Origin: Manis javanica
Lineage: Eukaryota > Chordata > Mammalia > Pholidota > Manidae
NCBI RefSeq assembly: GCF_040802235.1
Contig: NC_133165.1
Span: 14,169,623-14,233,622, forward strand
Reading direction: 5' to 3'
Length of the DNA stretch: 64,000 nucleotides
Shown here: positions 24,401 through 39,300 of the stretch, one piece after another
How positions within the stretch are numbered: position 1 is the first letter of the stretch
Layout: each line of letters starts with the position of its first letter
Position numbers and translations under genes: made by a program
Notes under the pieces: generated by a model
Seen by the model: only the letters and a program-made list of their open reading frames with translations
Database searches by the model: none
What the model was told of the DNA's origin: nothing

Positions 24401-27313
24401 TTTTAAGGCTACCTTGTTTTTTTTAAGACAATGAGGTAGGCTAAATGATTTCTAGAAGTTCCTCTCCAATACTGCATTAACATATAATGTTGCCTTTGTT
24501 TAAGATACATTGTCTTTCAATTACATAATTTGATACACTTGTGATTTAGAAAAAGTTCAAAATTAAGACTACTCAGTAGCAACTCTTGCTGAAAGAACTG
24601 CATATTTGGTTACCATGGCTAACATTAAACATAACATTGTTCTAGATACCTCTTTACTTTAAATTTAAATACTAATACAAAAGTTTTCTTGGATTGGAAT
24701 TTTACCAGTTTCTAATTACATAGTAAGAATTCAGCTTACTAGCTTTTGTGCTAGTACTTATCTTTGATTTAGGAGACTTACAGTGAGTGGGGGGACTCTA
24801 CTCTGGAAAACTGTAATTGTCAGATTGTCAGATTTTGTACACTTGTCAGATTTTGACAGCTATGGGAATCACAAAAGCCTACATATAATTTTATCTTCTT
24901 GGTCCTTTAGATTAATGAAATTGAAGAAAATAAGTAGGTTAAGAATGCTACTATTAAAATTTAATTCTGTCTCTGAGCATTTTTATAAATCAAATTAAGA
25001 AATTCAAAAATGAAATCACCTCCAGATCCTTAATGATATCATGAAGTTCTGAATCGGCAGTGATAAAAGATGTTAAAGGTGAATATATATTTGATTCACT
25101 TGACGTTGATGTCATTTTTCTTCTCTCTCTATTTGCTTCAGACTTTTTTCTCTTGGGAATTTGGAATGAAGTAGTAGGTTCTATGGCATTAACAGGTAAA
25201 AGGTCTATGAGAGAAGAGGCATTTTCAAAACACAAATTTTCTTCTTGATGTGAGTAAACATGCAGGTTTTCCATTTGTTTTCTGATGTTAGAAATCACAG
25301 CATCTGAAATATCTGGCGAAAAATCTGAGGAATACATCTTTTCTTGACTTGTAGGACTGCTGTTACATAGTCCCCCAGTATCTGCTTTATATTTACTTTC
25401 ATTTTGTACTTTCTTTTCTTTTGCCATTTTTAATGCCAGTCCATTGACATCTAATTTTGACCGAGTATGACAGACTTTCCAATGTTTCTTCAATTTCCTG
25501 TTTCTCTCCTCAGCTCCATGAGTGTTGGCATTTGAGGAATCAATTCCATAGACGTTTAAGCCATACTTCAAGGACAAAAAGGAGCTGAGGTAGCCTTTTC
25601 CAGAACCCAGGTCAATTACCTAAAATAAGAAAAACAGAATGACTAGTGGATTTCAGTCAGATGATAACAGAAAACATCCTTGATCTCTTTTTAAAAAACA
25701 AATGGTTGTATGATTTATACAACATGTTACGTTTATCTTTAATTCTAATTTTTTGATTCCTGTTAAAAAAAGAGCACTCTCACCATTTTTATTTAACATT
25801 GTAAAAGAGGTTCTAGGTAGTGTAATAAGTCAAGGAAAAGATGCAAAACACATGGATGATGGGAATAAAACTCTCTGTCGTCACAGATGATATAATTGTG
25901 TCTGCAGAAAATCATGAGGAATACACAAAAATGTTAACAGAACTAGTAAGATAATTAAGCAATGTGTCAGGATACAGGATCATTAGAAATTAATAATGAA
26001 CCATCAGAATATATAAAATATAGAAGCAAAAAACAATTTGAAGATAAAATTTAGGACCAGTGAATTAAAATAGCATAACAATAGAATACCTAGGAATAAA
26101 TTTAACAGAGGTTATGTAGGATCTATACATGAAAGGATCTTCACATGCGCAGCCCAAGCTGGAACAGTTTTTAACCTCTCCACAAGTCTGGAAGAATCTG
26201 TGGAAAGATTTTAACACCTAATAAATACAGCAGGAGGGAAAATCCTCCATAGATGTTCTTGTTGGTGGGTAATAAACATAACTGCTTTTGTAAGCCTTTG
26301 TAAGCAATCTTTGACTTTATTTTGTTTCCAGACATCACAGCTACAAACGCTATTTTTTTACACTGTGATTCTGACACTTACGGAAGAATCCAAGTTCTAG
26401 GATGTAGTCTCTTCATGTTACTATAATGAAGCAGGTGCCCCAGACCACAGTTTACTAACCTAGGTCCTGAGAAGACCCAGAGGCAAAGGATTGTATGGAA
26501 TGTCGCCTTCCTAATACCGCCTGAAGCTGGAGTTACAGTGTATCTAAGAGATTATCTGGATGCCTATCAACTCTGAAAAGAGTGATGTCTGTGGCAAATA
26601 TTAGTAGGTGCATCTTGTTTTTAGCATAAACTTGTCATAATTACAGCGTATTAGGAAAAGAGTGCATGTTCAAAGGGTCTGACCTATCTTACATCAGCTT
26701 TCAAGACTAGACAACAATGGTACAAAAGGAAATTTAAATGATACAAAAAATAGCAATAATTTTAACACCTGAAAACAGGAAACTATTGTTACCTGCTTTA
26801 TTCCAAAGTAATCAGCAATGCTGCTGATTAGTTCTGACATTGCCTGAACTTCATGAGATTTTTTCAAATTCATAAACTCATCTGGCTTCACATTTCCATC
26901 TGAACAAAAATAAAACAAAATTAAAATACTGTTATTAAAGAATAAAAATTTAATAAGAATCATCAGCTCATGTTCATGTTTTCTCTAAGTAAATATAAGA
27001 ATAATAGAATCTATTGTGTCTCCATGATAGATCTCTATTAGTTTAGCTGCTATGGATCAAAATTTGAATGAACAAAATAAATAAGAAGACCCATAAAACT
27101 TTATTAAAAATGTTCCTATGACACAAAGAACAATTAACCATAAAGGAAAAGACTTATAAACTAGACTATAACATAGGGAAAACGGTGGAGATTTGTAACT
27201 AAGCTGTTCTGTTTAATATGGTGCATGAGTAAATCTAAATCATTTAGGAACAAGCCAGTCTGTCAGTGTTCATGGTTTAAGGTCTGACAATAAATTAAGA
27301 ACATGTTGGAAAT

Positions 27314-27344
<31 letters not shown>

Positions 27345-30300
27345 CGTATATACACACATATACATATATATATATATATCTTACACATATATGATACCTA
27401 CACACACATACACATACACACACACACATATATATATATATAAACAATATACTACTTCTAAGTACCAAAAAAAATAAACATCTATACATACAAACACACC
27501 TACCAGTTCTCTGTTTTTGATTTCCTCGAAGGGCTACTAGTAACTGTTCAAAAGGAGTACATAGTCCCAAGTTTTGCACAGAATAATACTTCACAGCTAT
27601 AGCAAAGGTTTCAATATTCACCAGCTTCTGGGAAGTTTCACAAAATATTTTGGGAAAACTGGTAAGATCTAAAAAGAAATCAGGATAAGAAGTGAAATGT
27701 TAGCAAGAATTAATTAATAGCTAATCTATGTGAGATTTAAAAAAATAAATGAAGAACATTAGATTTTTATAAAAAACTACAATATTTTCATTTTGGTGTG
27801 AATTTTGAAAGTATCTCTAATGGTTCCACTATATTTGTGACTTAACTGTTAGCTATTTGGAGCTACCCAGTTTTCTCTTAATGCTGCATACAATTATAAT
27901 TTAAACTCCAGATTATAATTCAGCCCCTTTTTTCCATTCTAAGAGCCAAAAAAAGAGAGATAAAGACAAAAAAAGGACAGGACAGGATAGAAAAGGAGGG
28001 AAGGAGGGAGGAAGGAAGGGAGGGAGGGAAAGAAAAACAAAGGAGTTAAAAACCCTGCTAACTATAATGTGGTCATGAAATTTATGAATAGTCCTGGCTG
28101 ACCTACAACTGTGAACTTAATAGAGTTCAGCCCACACAACACCATTACTCCCTGTCTAGGCTGTCTGTGGAACAATGGCAATAGCCCCAGTGATATAAAC
28201 GTTACTGTGAAACAGTTCCTGCATCATTTAGACCATACAAAATTGTGTGTGCGCATGTGCGTGTGCATGCATACTCAACACACTGTCAATATGAGTTCAA
28301 AACTAATCATATTATGATCAGGTAAAGAACAGCTCACTTTCTTCCCATGGTCAGTTTTAAACCAGACATTCTGTAGTTTTGCAGAGACACTACCAATAGA
28401 TTCCAAATGCTCACTCATTTGGAAGACTATTGTGGCCTATCACACCGTTTACAATCATCTGGTGCCCCTTCCTGTGTGAGGATCATTCATCCTGTTGAAC
28501 TCACTGTGGCCACACCTTGCCGAGCTGAACTATGCCATTTTCAAGCAGAAGTTTTCAGAGAATCAGAAGGTTCACTTAGGTTTTCTTTTCCCAGAACTAA
28601 AATCACTACAGGATGGTCAGGATGGAACCTGAGTGACCCCGTGTCCACGACAAGGCCATCGTGCTGTCAGACCACAATGATCACGCAGCCTGTACAAAAG
28701 TAAACAACTTGGGTTTTAGTCACTGAGTTTTTAGGCTGATTACTGCAGCATAATCTCGCCTATTCTAATGGAAACACTCAGGCACACTGACAGATTTGAT
28801 TTTTCTTTGTTCAATCTCATTTCTCTATGGCTATTTTTAATCCACGTTAACTTACTTATGAAGGTAAAAAAAAAAAGGCACTCCAACACTTTGTAGGGGT
28901 TTGAAGAAACTCTTCAGATAGAGCAGTCTACTTATAATTAAGTCTGTTCATTGAAAATTGTTTTTAATAATTTAAAGAAACCACAAATCCAGTGGTTAAG
29001 TGAAGTATTCAAAGTGTCCACCTCACAAAAGAATGGACCAATCCATGAAACAACTCTGGTTTTACCAAAAAAAATGACACTATATGCTAGAAAGTCCATG
29101 CCAGCATAACTCATCCTACATAGTTACTTCCAAAAATCCACTTAAACACAAAGAATAACGTCACCGCTGGCAAAAATTAAAAACAAAACTGATGTAGGCT
29201 TGTAGAATTCTAAATAAGTCTACATGTTTGAGATGGTATCTTTTTAAAGCTAATATCTAGTAAGCTGTTGGTGGTAGTATTTACCAAATAAATTGCTAGT
29301 AATTAAATCAGCAGAGATGTGTAACTTCTATTTCCACATCAACTAATGGAAATTTAAACTACAAAATTACTACAGTAAATTTATTAAAGATATAGTCTAT
29401 ATATTATAGAAAGTTCTTTGGACATTTTACAAACTGAGTTTACTAATGCAGCCAAAAGTAATAAAATCCACATCAAAATATTTAGGCATGATACAGAGGG
29501 GAAAACTCAGTCAACTATTAAGTAAGACTCTCAGGTTTAAGGGCAGTCTCAACATCCCCAAGTTTCAAGGCAGCAATTTCTTAGAGTGTGATAAAATAAG
29601 AGTATTAAGTCTTAAAGTGCAGAGGGACTGTTAGAGTAGTCAGTTATTGGACAATGTTGCCAACAGAAAGAAATGTGATGTTTCTGTTGGAAAAGTAAAG
29701 GTTCAAACCAACTTACCTATCCCACTGAAAATACTTGAAAAAAAAAAACCCAATCCAAGCTGATTTAAATGTTAATTTGCTTTTAATTATAGGCCTTCCA
29801 GTAATTTCAGAAATTTAGAGTTCTAAATTATAGATGTATCTTTTTAACAAAGTTTGCTTTTTAAAAGAGGAGCATTTTCTGGTTCAGTCCATTAGTTTAT
29901 GTCATTTAAGGCTATACCAGTTTGTCCAAGCTGGTTTAGAATGCCATGAAAAAAATCTTTCTGGTTTATGAAATGATAGCTTCTGTGCTTTGTTTTCAAA
30001 TAATCCAGCCTGGAACTTCCATTACTTGTGATCTTTAGAAATTAAGAGACACAGAGCAAGAGAGATATCTATCAATGATCTTTTCTTTACTTCCATCTCT
30101 GAAACATGTGAGGAAGTAATGTGGTAAGGGTGTGTGTAGTCACAGCACTTCCCTAGGTACTTGTAGGTTAGGGTTTGGCAACTAGTAAATAGAAACCTCA
30201 GTGTTACTCATCTTATAGTTAGTTAATTCTTTATTAGTTAGATTTTTTACACAGAGAAAGCTTTGTTTTTAAATGTGCTGCCCAATGCACCTGCATATCA

Positions 30301-33300
30301 TGTGGCTTGATTATTTTGGCAATATCTCCCCCTACTGGAATATTGAAGGCTTTGTCTTTTTACTCTCTCGTTTTGTGCACCCTGCACACTATCCCAAGGG
30401 GTTTCTTAAAGGTTAACTGGGCGTGATAGAGTGAGGGGAACAAAAAAGGCAGGGGAGAAGTTATTTGCAGTAAGTATGAAGTCAGGATATCTCCTTTTAT
30501 AACAGCAGAAATCAATGTCCAAGGAAAGATAGAAAAGTTACATACACATCTTGGATTGTGAAAAATCTCAAGACAGAGAAACAATGTTTCAAAACTAAAA
30601 GTAAAATAGGAACACTCAACAAATACATATTTACATTTAATAAGTAAAAATGAAATTTCAAAAATAAGTGTTATTTTCCTGGAAAGTTACCCAGCATTTC
30701 CAGGATAACAGAGTACTGTTAAGATTCACAATAACTCTACAATATTATTGCTAATGTTTATTGCCTAATACCATATGCCAGCTACTGTGCTAAACAGTGT
30801 ACCTTTAATAGAACAGTCTTACGAGGTGGTGACGTGGTGCTCTTCTCCCCACTTACAGAGCAAGAAATGGAGACATAGAGAACCTTGCAGCTTAGCCTGC
30901 TTCACACAGACACCAAGGGGCAAGGTAGACCTTGCTCTTAATTCCCACATTCAATCAATTAGCTTGCCACAGCTCTAAGTTCAGTGGGCAACAAATGAAA
31001 ACAGGCAAGACAGCGGTTAACAAAACTGCTGGGCAGATCTGTCAGCACAGGTCTAGCGAGAATTCCCTGCGGGAGTGAGCAATGCATGGTAGTATCTTAA
31101 GATAGTTCATACTGAATTTGTTTACCTTCTTAATTCTTTCACTTTTTTTGCTGCTCTTAACACCTTCCTGTCTAGCAGAAGTGAAGGTAAGGTTTCAAGA
31201 AATCAAATAAGTAATTTTTATATATTTAAAACAACTATGTCTCTGGAAAGGAAATGAAAAGGTTTTGTGGTAAGATTTTATCATGGTATCTACTTCCAGA
31301 AACAAAGCAACCCAACTGCCTCATGCCCACTTTAAACTAAGAATACCGTAGACACAGCGGTCCCTGTGCAGTTAGCAGGGAGTGAACGGATGCGAGAATG
31401 AACGACAGCAGCCCCATGGCACACTTACTACCACAGCATCACCAGCCTCACCGGGAGATACAAACCCTGGGCCTCCGTGCGGGTCGTGACCACTGAGGTC
31501 CCAGAAGGGTGTCAACGGCACCACTGAGCCTGTTACAACGGCACGAAACATCACCTCAGCTCTAACGTTTAGAGTCACAAGGTGAGATGAGTGACAGAAC
31601 ATTTTGAATGTTATGTAAGATAAAATGCAATTAGGTGCTAAGTTTTAAGTTTTACCTGTGTTACAGGGGTCAAAGCAAAGCCACTACTGCTATTATCACA
31701 CAGCGTACAGTTGTCCCATGGCCCCGAACTTCAGGAAGAAAACAACAGCGCCCTCTCAGTAACATCTTCACAAGGACATACAAATGTTTTGTATTCATTT
31801 CTACATGAATATCCTATAGACGTCTCCAATTCAAAAGGTGCAAAACTGAGCTGTATTGTTCTCATGCTTGCGTCCTATTTCCCATCTTGTTTAATAGTGT
31901 CATTGCTCACTGAGTGCTGAAGTTAAAAACCTTCACGTTACCCTAAATGCTCCTTGTGCCCTCAATCCACAACCCAGCCACTCACCACTCTTAATGTCTT
32001 TCATTTGGGATACCCCTCTCCACTGTCATTGCCGAGGTTCAACTCTCAACTCTCCACCAGTATTACTGCAACAGTTCCATAGGTGATTATTGATCAAACT
32101 CCATAGCACAATGCTCCATAAGTGTTGGCTGAGTTTAAATGAACATGTTTTCTAAAAAGGAAATTTACTTAGATTCAATGCAAATTTAATTACACATTGT
32201 AAGGCTGTGGCTTCCACAATCACTGACTTTAGACTTCAATCTTTTATACTTGCTTAGTAGACTCCAACCAAAAGTTAAAGTCTGTCTTACTGAACCATGA
32301 AAATTATAGGTGGGATGTGTTAAATTTTATGAGTTTGAATACATCCATAATCCTATCATCTATGTAAAGAGGAAAACAGAATATATACTGTTGCTTTTTA
32401 AAATCGATTTGTATCACCCAATTACATGCTACAAAACTTTCTGCCCAGCCCACATTAGGGCAATTTCTGGTTGCAAATGAAATGCAAAAACATGTAATTC
32501 CAACATGTAAACCATGTTCTTAGAAAAAATAAAACTAACAAAGAATTGGCATGTATGTCTTATTGTGCTAATATTAACTCACATTGAATGTATAAAATAC
32601 ACATAACCATTTTGAAAGCATTTTCACATTGAAGTTATTTAAGAAAATACTAAAAATAATAATGGAAAAAACATCACTACAGCATTTTAACTCTAATAGG
32701 CTCTTTTCATAGTTTTATTTGAAGGAAAAGAAGAATATACAAAGAAACAGCAATTTAGAAACTGATCTGGTAAGTTAAAAAAAAAACTTGATACAAGAGA
32801 ATAAACAATGGGATGTGTGACCTAAGAGGCCAAGAATAACCATCTTTTACTCTTTTTTCACCTTTTGTTTTGCCCAATGTTAATATTATGACAAACAATT
32901 CAACCAGGTATTTTTCCTCTGGCTTCTAGAGACCATTTTAAATGTTCACAACATGAAAATTAACTGTGACTACCAAAACAACCTAGGATTATTCTTATTC
33001 TTTTTTTCACTATTCTGAACATAAATTTCATATTTCTAAAGTTAATTTAACTTTGAAAAGATAATCCTTTCCTCTCCAGTATTTTTATTATCAAATAGAT
33101 CCTATATTTGTATTGGTTTAAGTTACAAGGCTGAGTGTTTTAGGTAACTCTCACTTAGTAAAAAAATACAAATAATTTAAGGTACCAAAACATACAAGTC
33201 TGTTCCATTTGACAAAATATATGTTAAGAATAGAAAATGGTTTTAATAAATTGTGTTTGCATATTCCCAGAGATATCCTAAATGACATATACACCCACTT

Positions 33301-36300
33301 GATCCCGAAGAAGAACAAACCACATAAAATATTTTCTTTCTTGACTAAAAAAATTAACTTAAAAGAAATACAGATACTTCGGTGAACTGGAAAAAAAGAA
33401 AGATTGAAAAGAACAAACAGAAATATAAATAAACTGTACTGTTAAAGCTTGTGAGATTAAAAATGACCCTCCTCCTCAAAAGGGAATTATTTCAAGATAA
33501 TTTAATACTGGAATGATACCTCTAAACCTGTCTTTGGTAGAAAAGATTATAAAACATTAAACAGCATTAAAGGTTTGTAAGTACAGGTGTTGCAGAAAAA
33601 AGGATAGATTCACTGTGTTTGGTAACACTTTCATAATCAACAGAAGCCAAGAGCAGTTAATTAAGAATAATAATCTTGAAGAAATAACTGCTGACAGATA
33701 CAGAGCCATCTGTGGTGAAATTATGAATAAATTATAAAAACATTGTTGCTTTTTAAATAAAAAAAAATAGTTGTCAAGGCAGATTACTTCAGTTCTCACT
33801 AAAATAGCATAAAAAATCTTAAGAAATATAGAGAAGAATAAAACAATAAATGAGGAACAGCTTGCCATGCCAGGAGGGAAAACCAGAATTGCGTCGTGGA
33901 GAAATGGAAAAAAAAATACAACACGAAAGCAATACAACAATTGAAATAGACACAGCTGGACATATTAGATTTCAAATATAAAGAATGATGAAAATCTTGT
34001 TTGGAAAATGAAATAAACTGAGTTTGGATTAAAAAAAACACTGTCACAGAGCTAGAAGCTAAATAAAAAATTTATAAAGTTTGAAAAGCACTTTTGAAGA
34101 ACACTGAACCCCCACAGGTCATAGGTCATACAAGAGGAGTTCAAGGACTGCCTATTCCTTGCTCTCAATTATCTGCGGGGGTAAATTCATTTCAATTACT
34201 TCCGGTTCCTATAGCCCAGAGCAGTGATAATGTACATTACTCAAATAAGACATATGAACTACTTCTAAAAACTTATGGCAGCAAGTGAATGGTAAGGGGG
34301 CAATGAAGGTGAATCCTGACATCTCTTTAGTTAGGTGACTTTAAACACAGTATACCCAAAACTGAATACATTATTGCCCCAAATAGCTCCCTCTCTTGAT
34401 TTTCCTGATTTTGCTAATGGTATCATTATAATCTTCAAAACATTCCCACAATCAGAATCTTGGAATTATCTTTGATTTCTCCATTTCTCTAAACCCAATA
34501 TAAGTATCAGTCACCAAGAACTATCGATTTTCTCTGTACAATTCAAACTGTCACTTCCTTTGCATGTTCACTGTCCCTGTCTTGCCCCAGGCCTGTCCTT
34601 CATCTCTAGACTGGCCAAAGGATCTTACACAGGGTCCCACTGAATTTGACTGCAGTATTTTTTTTTACTTTATTTTTACCTATGTAAAATGTTATGAATA
34701 CTATGCTCTATGTTCCTCACTGTTGCCATGTATGTTTCACAGGTTCCCACCTTCACCTGTTTGCTGGCACTGCTCTACCTACTGGAATGCCCGTTAACTC
34801 TGTACTTAGCCTTATTAAGTTCAACACACACAGACACGGAGAGCCAACCATGTGGCTTCCCTGTCTGCTGGACCCCAGAACTCACACACCAGGAGAGTCT
34901 CAGGAAAACCCCTGTGACACACATGCTGTGTGATCTAATAAAGGTGGGACTGAACAGAGAGTGACTAGTTCGTTATTAATTTAATATAGTTTGACCTTGG
35001 CTTTGACAGAAGAGAAATAAACGGATGTTCACTAATAGTTGGGGTGGGGAAAAGAGGATGGCAGGAACAAAATCGGGGAGACACGACATGGCACATCGAG
35101 GGAACAAGTATAAGGTATATGGGTCGGGGGAGAAACCAACAGAGTTCCTGATAATGCTCTAACAATCCCCATGCGCCCTCCCTTCAGCTCTGCCTGAAGA
35201 CATGTCCTAAATATTGAGAACTGACATAAAATTATTTCAGCCATCTTCATTAAAGTTGATTTGGAGTAACAAACTCCTGGATTCATTTTCAGGGGGCACA
35301 ACGAAAACTGGCTGAAGCCCACAAACTGAGAGCCATAATCTCTAGTACTTTTGGGGGCCAGGAAAATTATTTCAGATCAGGAAGCTAGCTAAGGGATGAG
35401 AACACACCCCTATATAGGGAGTTATTTACCACACAGAGATAATGCAACAAAACAGCCAGACATTGTGTCTCCAAGAGAAGTTACAATTCTAGATTTGTCT
35501 ATGTGTGTGTTAAATATTTCAAAATTGAAATGTTGTCTAAAAAATATATATATAAACACTTGTAAGTCATGCAAGACATATTGATAAGACACAGGGGCTG
35601 GGGGCAGCTATTTTTACACCTCAATTATTGATGAACACCCTAGCAGTTGCTTCTCAGATGAGGAAACTAAGGCATACAGTTACATGTCCTGTGTAAGATA
35701 CACAGCTAATCAGAGTTAGAGATGGATTAGAACCACGTCTTCTGACTCTGGGCCTCTTTGGCCTCTATTTGACGGAAGCAGAAATAGAAAAGATGGCTAA
35801 TGCTTATTACATGCCTATTCACTTATGTCCTAGGCTTTAACATGTATCTCATTTACTCATACACAGCCCTTTCAGCCAGGAATTATGATTCTCACTTTTC
35901 AGATGAGGAAACTGAGGCTCTAAAGCTAAACTAATTCACAAAAGATTATGTAGCACTAAAGTCTCAGAGTCAGAATTCAGAACTCTATGCAATGGCCACA
36001 GAACCCATCTTCTTCCCGTCCCCTCCTATCTGCTCATACTCATCTCCATTTCCAGCTGGAGAGGAGACAGCAGATGAGGACAGAGGTGAAGAACTTCATG
36101 TTGTAGGGAGCGGAGACCTCCTGCTGGCTTCTGAGCACAAAAGAACCAACCAGAACTATGATTGTGGAAGCCGACTGGAGAGCAGCCTGAATGGAGAAGC
36201 AACTGAAACATAAGAGTATGAAGGCAAGAATAACAGCTCAAAGTTATTGCTAAAATCCTGTTACAAGATTAAAAAAGGAGGTGACTGAACTATTCACTAT

Positions 36301-39300
36301 GGGAATGGGAAGCAGTGAATAGATGGAGGAGGAAGGGCTGGGAGATTGTGAATCTGAGTAACAGGAAGAATGTTAATGGCACTTACAGAGGAGCTCTTTA
36401 ACTACCGAGGTGATGAGGTTAAAAATCAAAGATAAACACAGAGCCCAGCAATCAAGAGGCCATGTAGGAAAGGAGGGTTTTTTTGTTAACCTGGGAAAGA
36501 ATCTAAATAATGATAAACATGAGGATAGGTTACCATAACTGTAACCTTCCAGGGAAAGGGTAATGATTTGACATAACTTAAACAAACAACAACAGAAAAT
36601 GAACATCTAAACAAACAGAAGGCACTCAAATTCATTCCGATTGGCTAAACATAAGTATAATTTAAGTAGAATGAGGAGAAAAATGACATAGATAGTTGTA
36701 TTCTTCATGAACTTTGTTTTACTGAACTTCTTAATAACTGAAAGATCAAAAGTTGGGGATACCATTAAAAAGTAATCAAAACTTGGGGGATACCATTAAA
36801 AACTAGGTTATAAAATCAAGTTTTTTAGATGGTCTCATCTAAGAGGAACAATCAGACAGCACTTTCTACATATCAAAAAAACAAAGTAGGATGATACATT
36901 TTCCTGAGTTCCCAGGTTTATTTGCATTGTTGCTGTCCCTTATTTAAAATTACAGGAGCAACCTAGAAATAGGACTGTCACTTGCCACTATCCTGTTGTG
37001 GTATGGTATTACTTCTGCACTTGAAGTCTCCTAAAAGGACCCAGAAAAACTGAAAAATGGAAAACAGAGTCCAGGAAAATACATAAGGAAAATAAATGGA
37101 TAAAAGTTAAAAGACAACAGAGTACGAGACACTAATTATTTCTCTGCTGTTCTCAGTTTGTTTCCAACGTGCTTTCTGGCTTCACGTGTACGAATTCAAC
37201 GTGTGCACAATTTCAACGCACCGCAGTCACCACCTCACCACCAACGACAAACACTCCTGAGGATGGCCAAGAAGAAATTTCATTAAGATGCAATCAAAGT
37301 AACCGAAGAGAAAGCTCAACTACGTAATAATCTATCACAGGCATGATGTTGTTCAATTAAAGTGGCAGTAAATGAATCACGCAGATGCTCACCAAAAAGA
37401 ACCAATTCTAAATATTTACTCAGCATTCAAGTCTGGTAAGCATCATCTAACTGACAATAATAAGAAACAGGAGAAGTGGTCTAGGGCCTCGAGAAGCCGA
37501 AAGGAGAGAGTCAGGAGAGGTCCTGGAGGCTGGGGCGGAGTCAGACCATCCCCGGGCTTTGGCAGCGTCACCAAGGGCAGCTTTGCAGGCACACAAACTG
37601 GACTTCCTGAGAGCTGAACAGGTTTGCCACGATTGACTCTTAACAAAGTTACAAGAAATTATACAGAAGCTATCTCTACGGGTTTTTTCCTGCAGTCTCA
37701 CAAAGGACAGCTTTGGTAACCCTCTTTATAAATCTACACTTCACTTAATTCTTTACGAATCACTTGCTTTACTAATCTATATGCCGGAAGCCGTTCAAGG
37801 TGCCGAGAATACAACAGTGAAAAAGGCAAGCTCTGTACGTTTGTTTTTAGGGAGATTATGACCTAGTTGCATCTACAGACAAGTTAATAGATGACGTTAA
37901 CGGTGTGACGTTTGTTAATATGGCAGAAAATACAGGTTGTTACAAGGACACATACATTTCCAGAAGTTCCTCATTTATTTCTTTCACGAAAAGACCTAGT
38001 TACCTCATCACCACCACAACCATCATCACCATAACCCTCCGTCATCATTCAGCAGCCGCGGTTGGTTTTCTGCACCCATGCTATACTCTCAGTCCTACGT
38101 TAGGTGCTACATATTACATCATCTTTAATTTTTAGTACAACTCTGCAAAATAGGTAAAAGTATATTTTTGAAAAAAAGGAAAAACCAACAGTATCAGCTG
38201 TGATAGGCAGATGTCAACTCATACCTGGCCGGGTACTAACACCCAGGCCACAGTCTTCCCTACTGAACATGAAAGATTTCACAGCACTCCAATACCAGGT
38301 CAGATACCTCCGTAATCATGCCCGAGCACAGACAAAAACACGAGCATTGTGCAAACACAGATGAGTCCCATGCAAGCAGCCCCACGGAGAAGTCCACGTG
38401 GAGAGAACGGTGGCTTCATGCCTTCAGGAGCAACAGCCAGCCACTATGGGCGTGAGAGAGAGAGTGTGGCAGATCCTCCAGCCTCCATCGAGCCTTAACC
38501 GCCGCTGCCTCAGCCAACATCTTGTCAGTGACCTCATGAGACCCCAAAACAGATCCACTCAGCCAATCCGCCCCTAAATTCCTAACCCACAGAAACGGTA
38601 TGAGATGGTGCAGTTTCAAGTCATTTGTTATGAGCAATAGATAATATGTAACATTAACATAACCATATATCAATGAGTATGTTTCCAGTTAGAAGAATTA
38701 TAAGGTAGGGCATAGAATTAAATACTAATACTGTATGTTCCTTTAATTCTTAAAGTATATTTTCTTTTCATTCTTTGAACATATTTACAATTGCCACTTA
38801 AATCAAACATCTGAGCCTAGTCAGGATCAGCTCCTATTAACTCATGTTTTTCCCCCCTGGGTCATACTTTGCTTTAATTGTTTGACCATAACTACTTAAA
38901 CCCAGCATCAGGGCTCATTTGGAATCAGTTTCCTGTCTAGGAGTCACGCTTACCTGTTTCTTTGCACACCTTGTTTTTAAACTACTAGTAATTAAAATAC
39001 AAACAGATGGGGATCATTTCTTGTAGCGCATCTATTTTGTTTCACTAAAGATTTTGTTATTGTTCTACTAAGAAATTAACTTGCCTGGACTTAAAGTGAA
39101 ATCGATCTCCTGTTTAGAGTGCAGCAGTGAAGTCTCCACTCAGTGGCTGAGGTACCAGCCTGCCCCCTGATGGTATCCCTGAACTTGTATAGTTTAGCAG
39201 ATTTGGATAAATGTTATAGTCAGATTGTGGGGCTCACCCTCACTGTTATTACCTTTGTTTCCAAGGCTCCCCAGCCTCAATTTCCACTTGCTCTGCCTAA

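Larger units (their letters stand above)
21690..25019 (-). other. METTL25: METTL25 intron 4
   Basis: 3.3-kb intron carrying two copies of one LTR in opposite orientation around a MIR fragment (22493-23237). Elsewhere it is AT-rich with no recognised element. A short (CAT)n run lies at about 23335-23348. Confidence 0.8.

Noticed and set aside
24990..25577. 195-codon minus-strand frame as a stand-alone gene
   Set aside because: It is METTL25 exon 4 read into the next intron, and it begins at a TTG, not at a real start. Splice sites at 25619 and 25020 explain it.
27295..27621. 108-codon minus-strand frame rich in Cys/Val/Tyr repeats
   Set aside because: It is METTL25 exon 2 read through its donor into the CA/TA microsatellite.
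33557..33940. 127-codon minus-strand frame, Phe/Leu-rich
   Set aside because: The hydrophobic look comes from A-rich plus-strand sequence; no start context, no family and no splice support.
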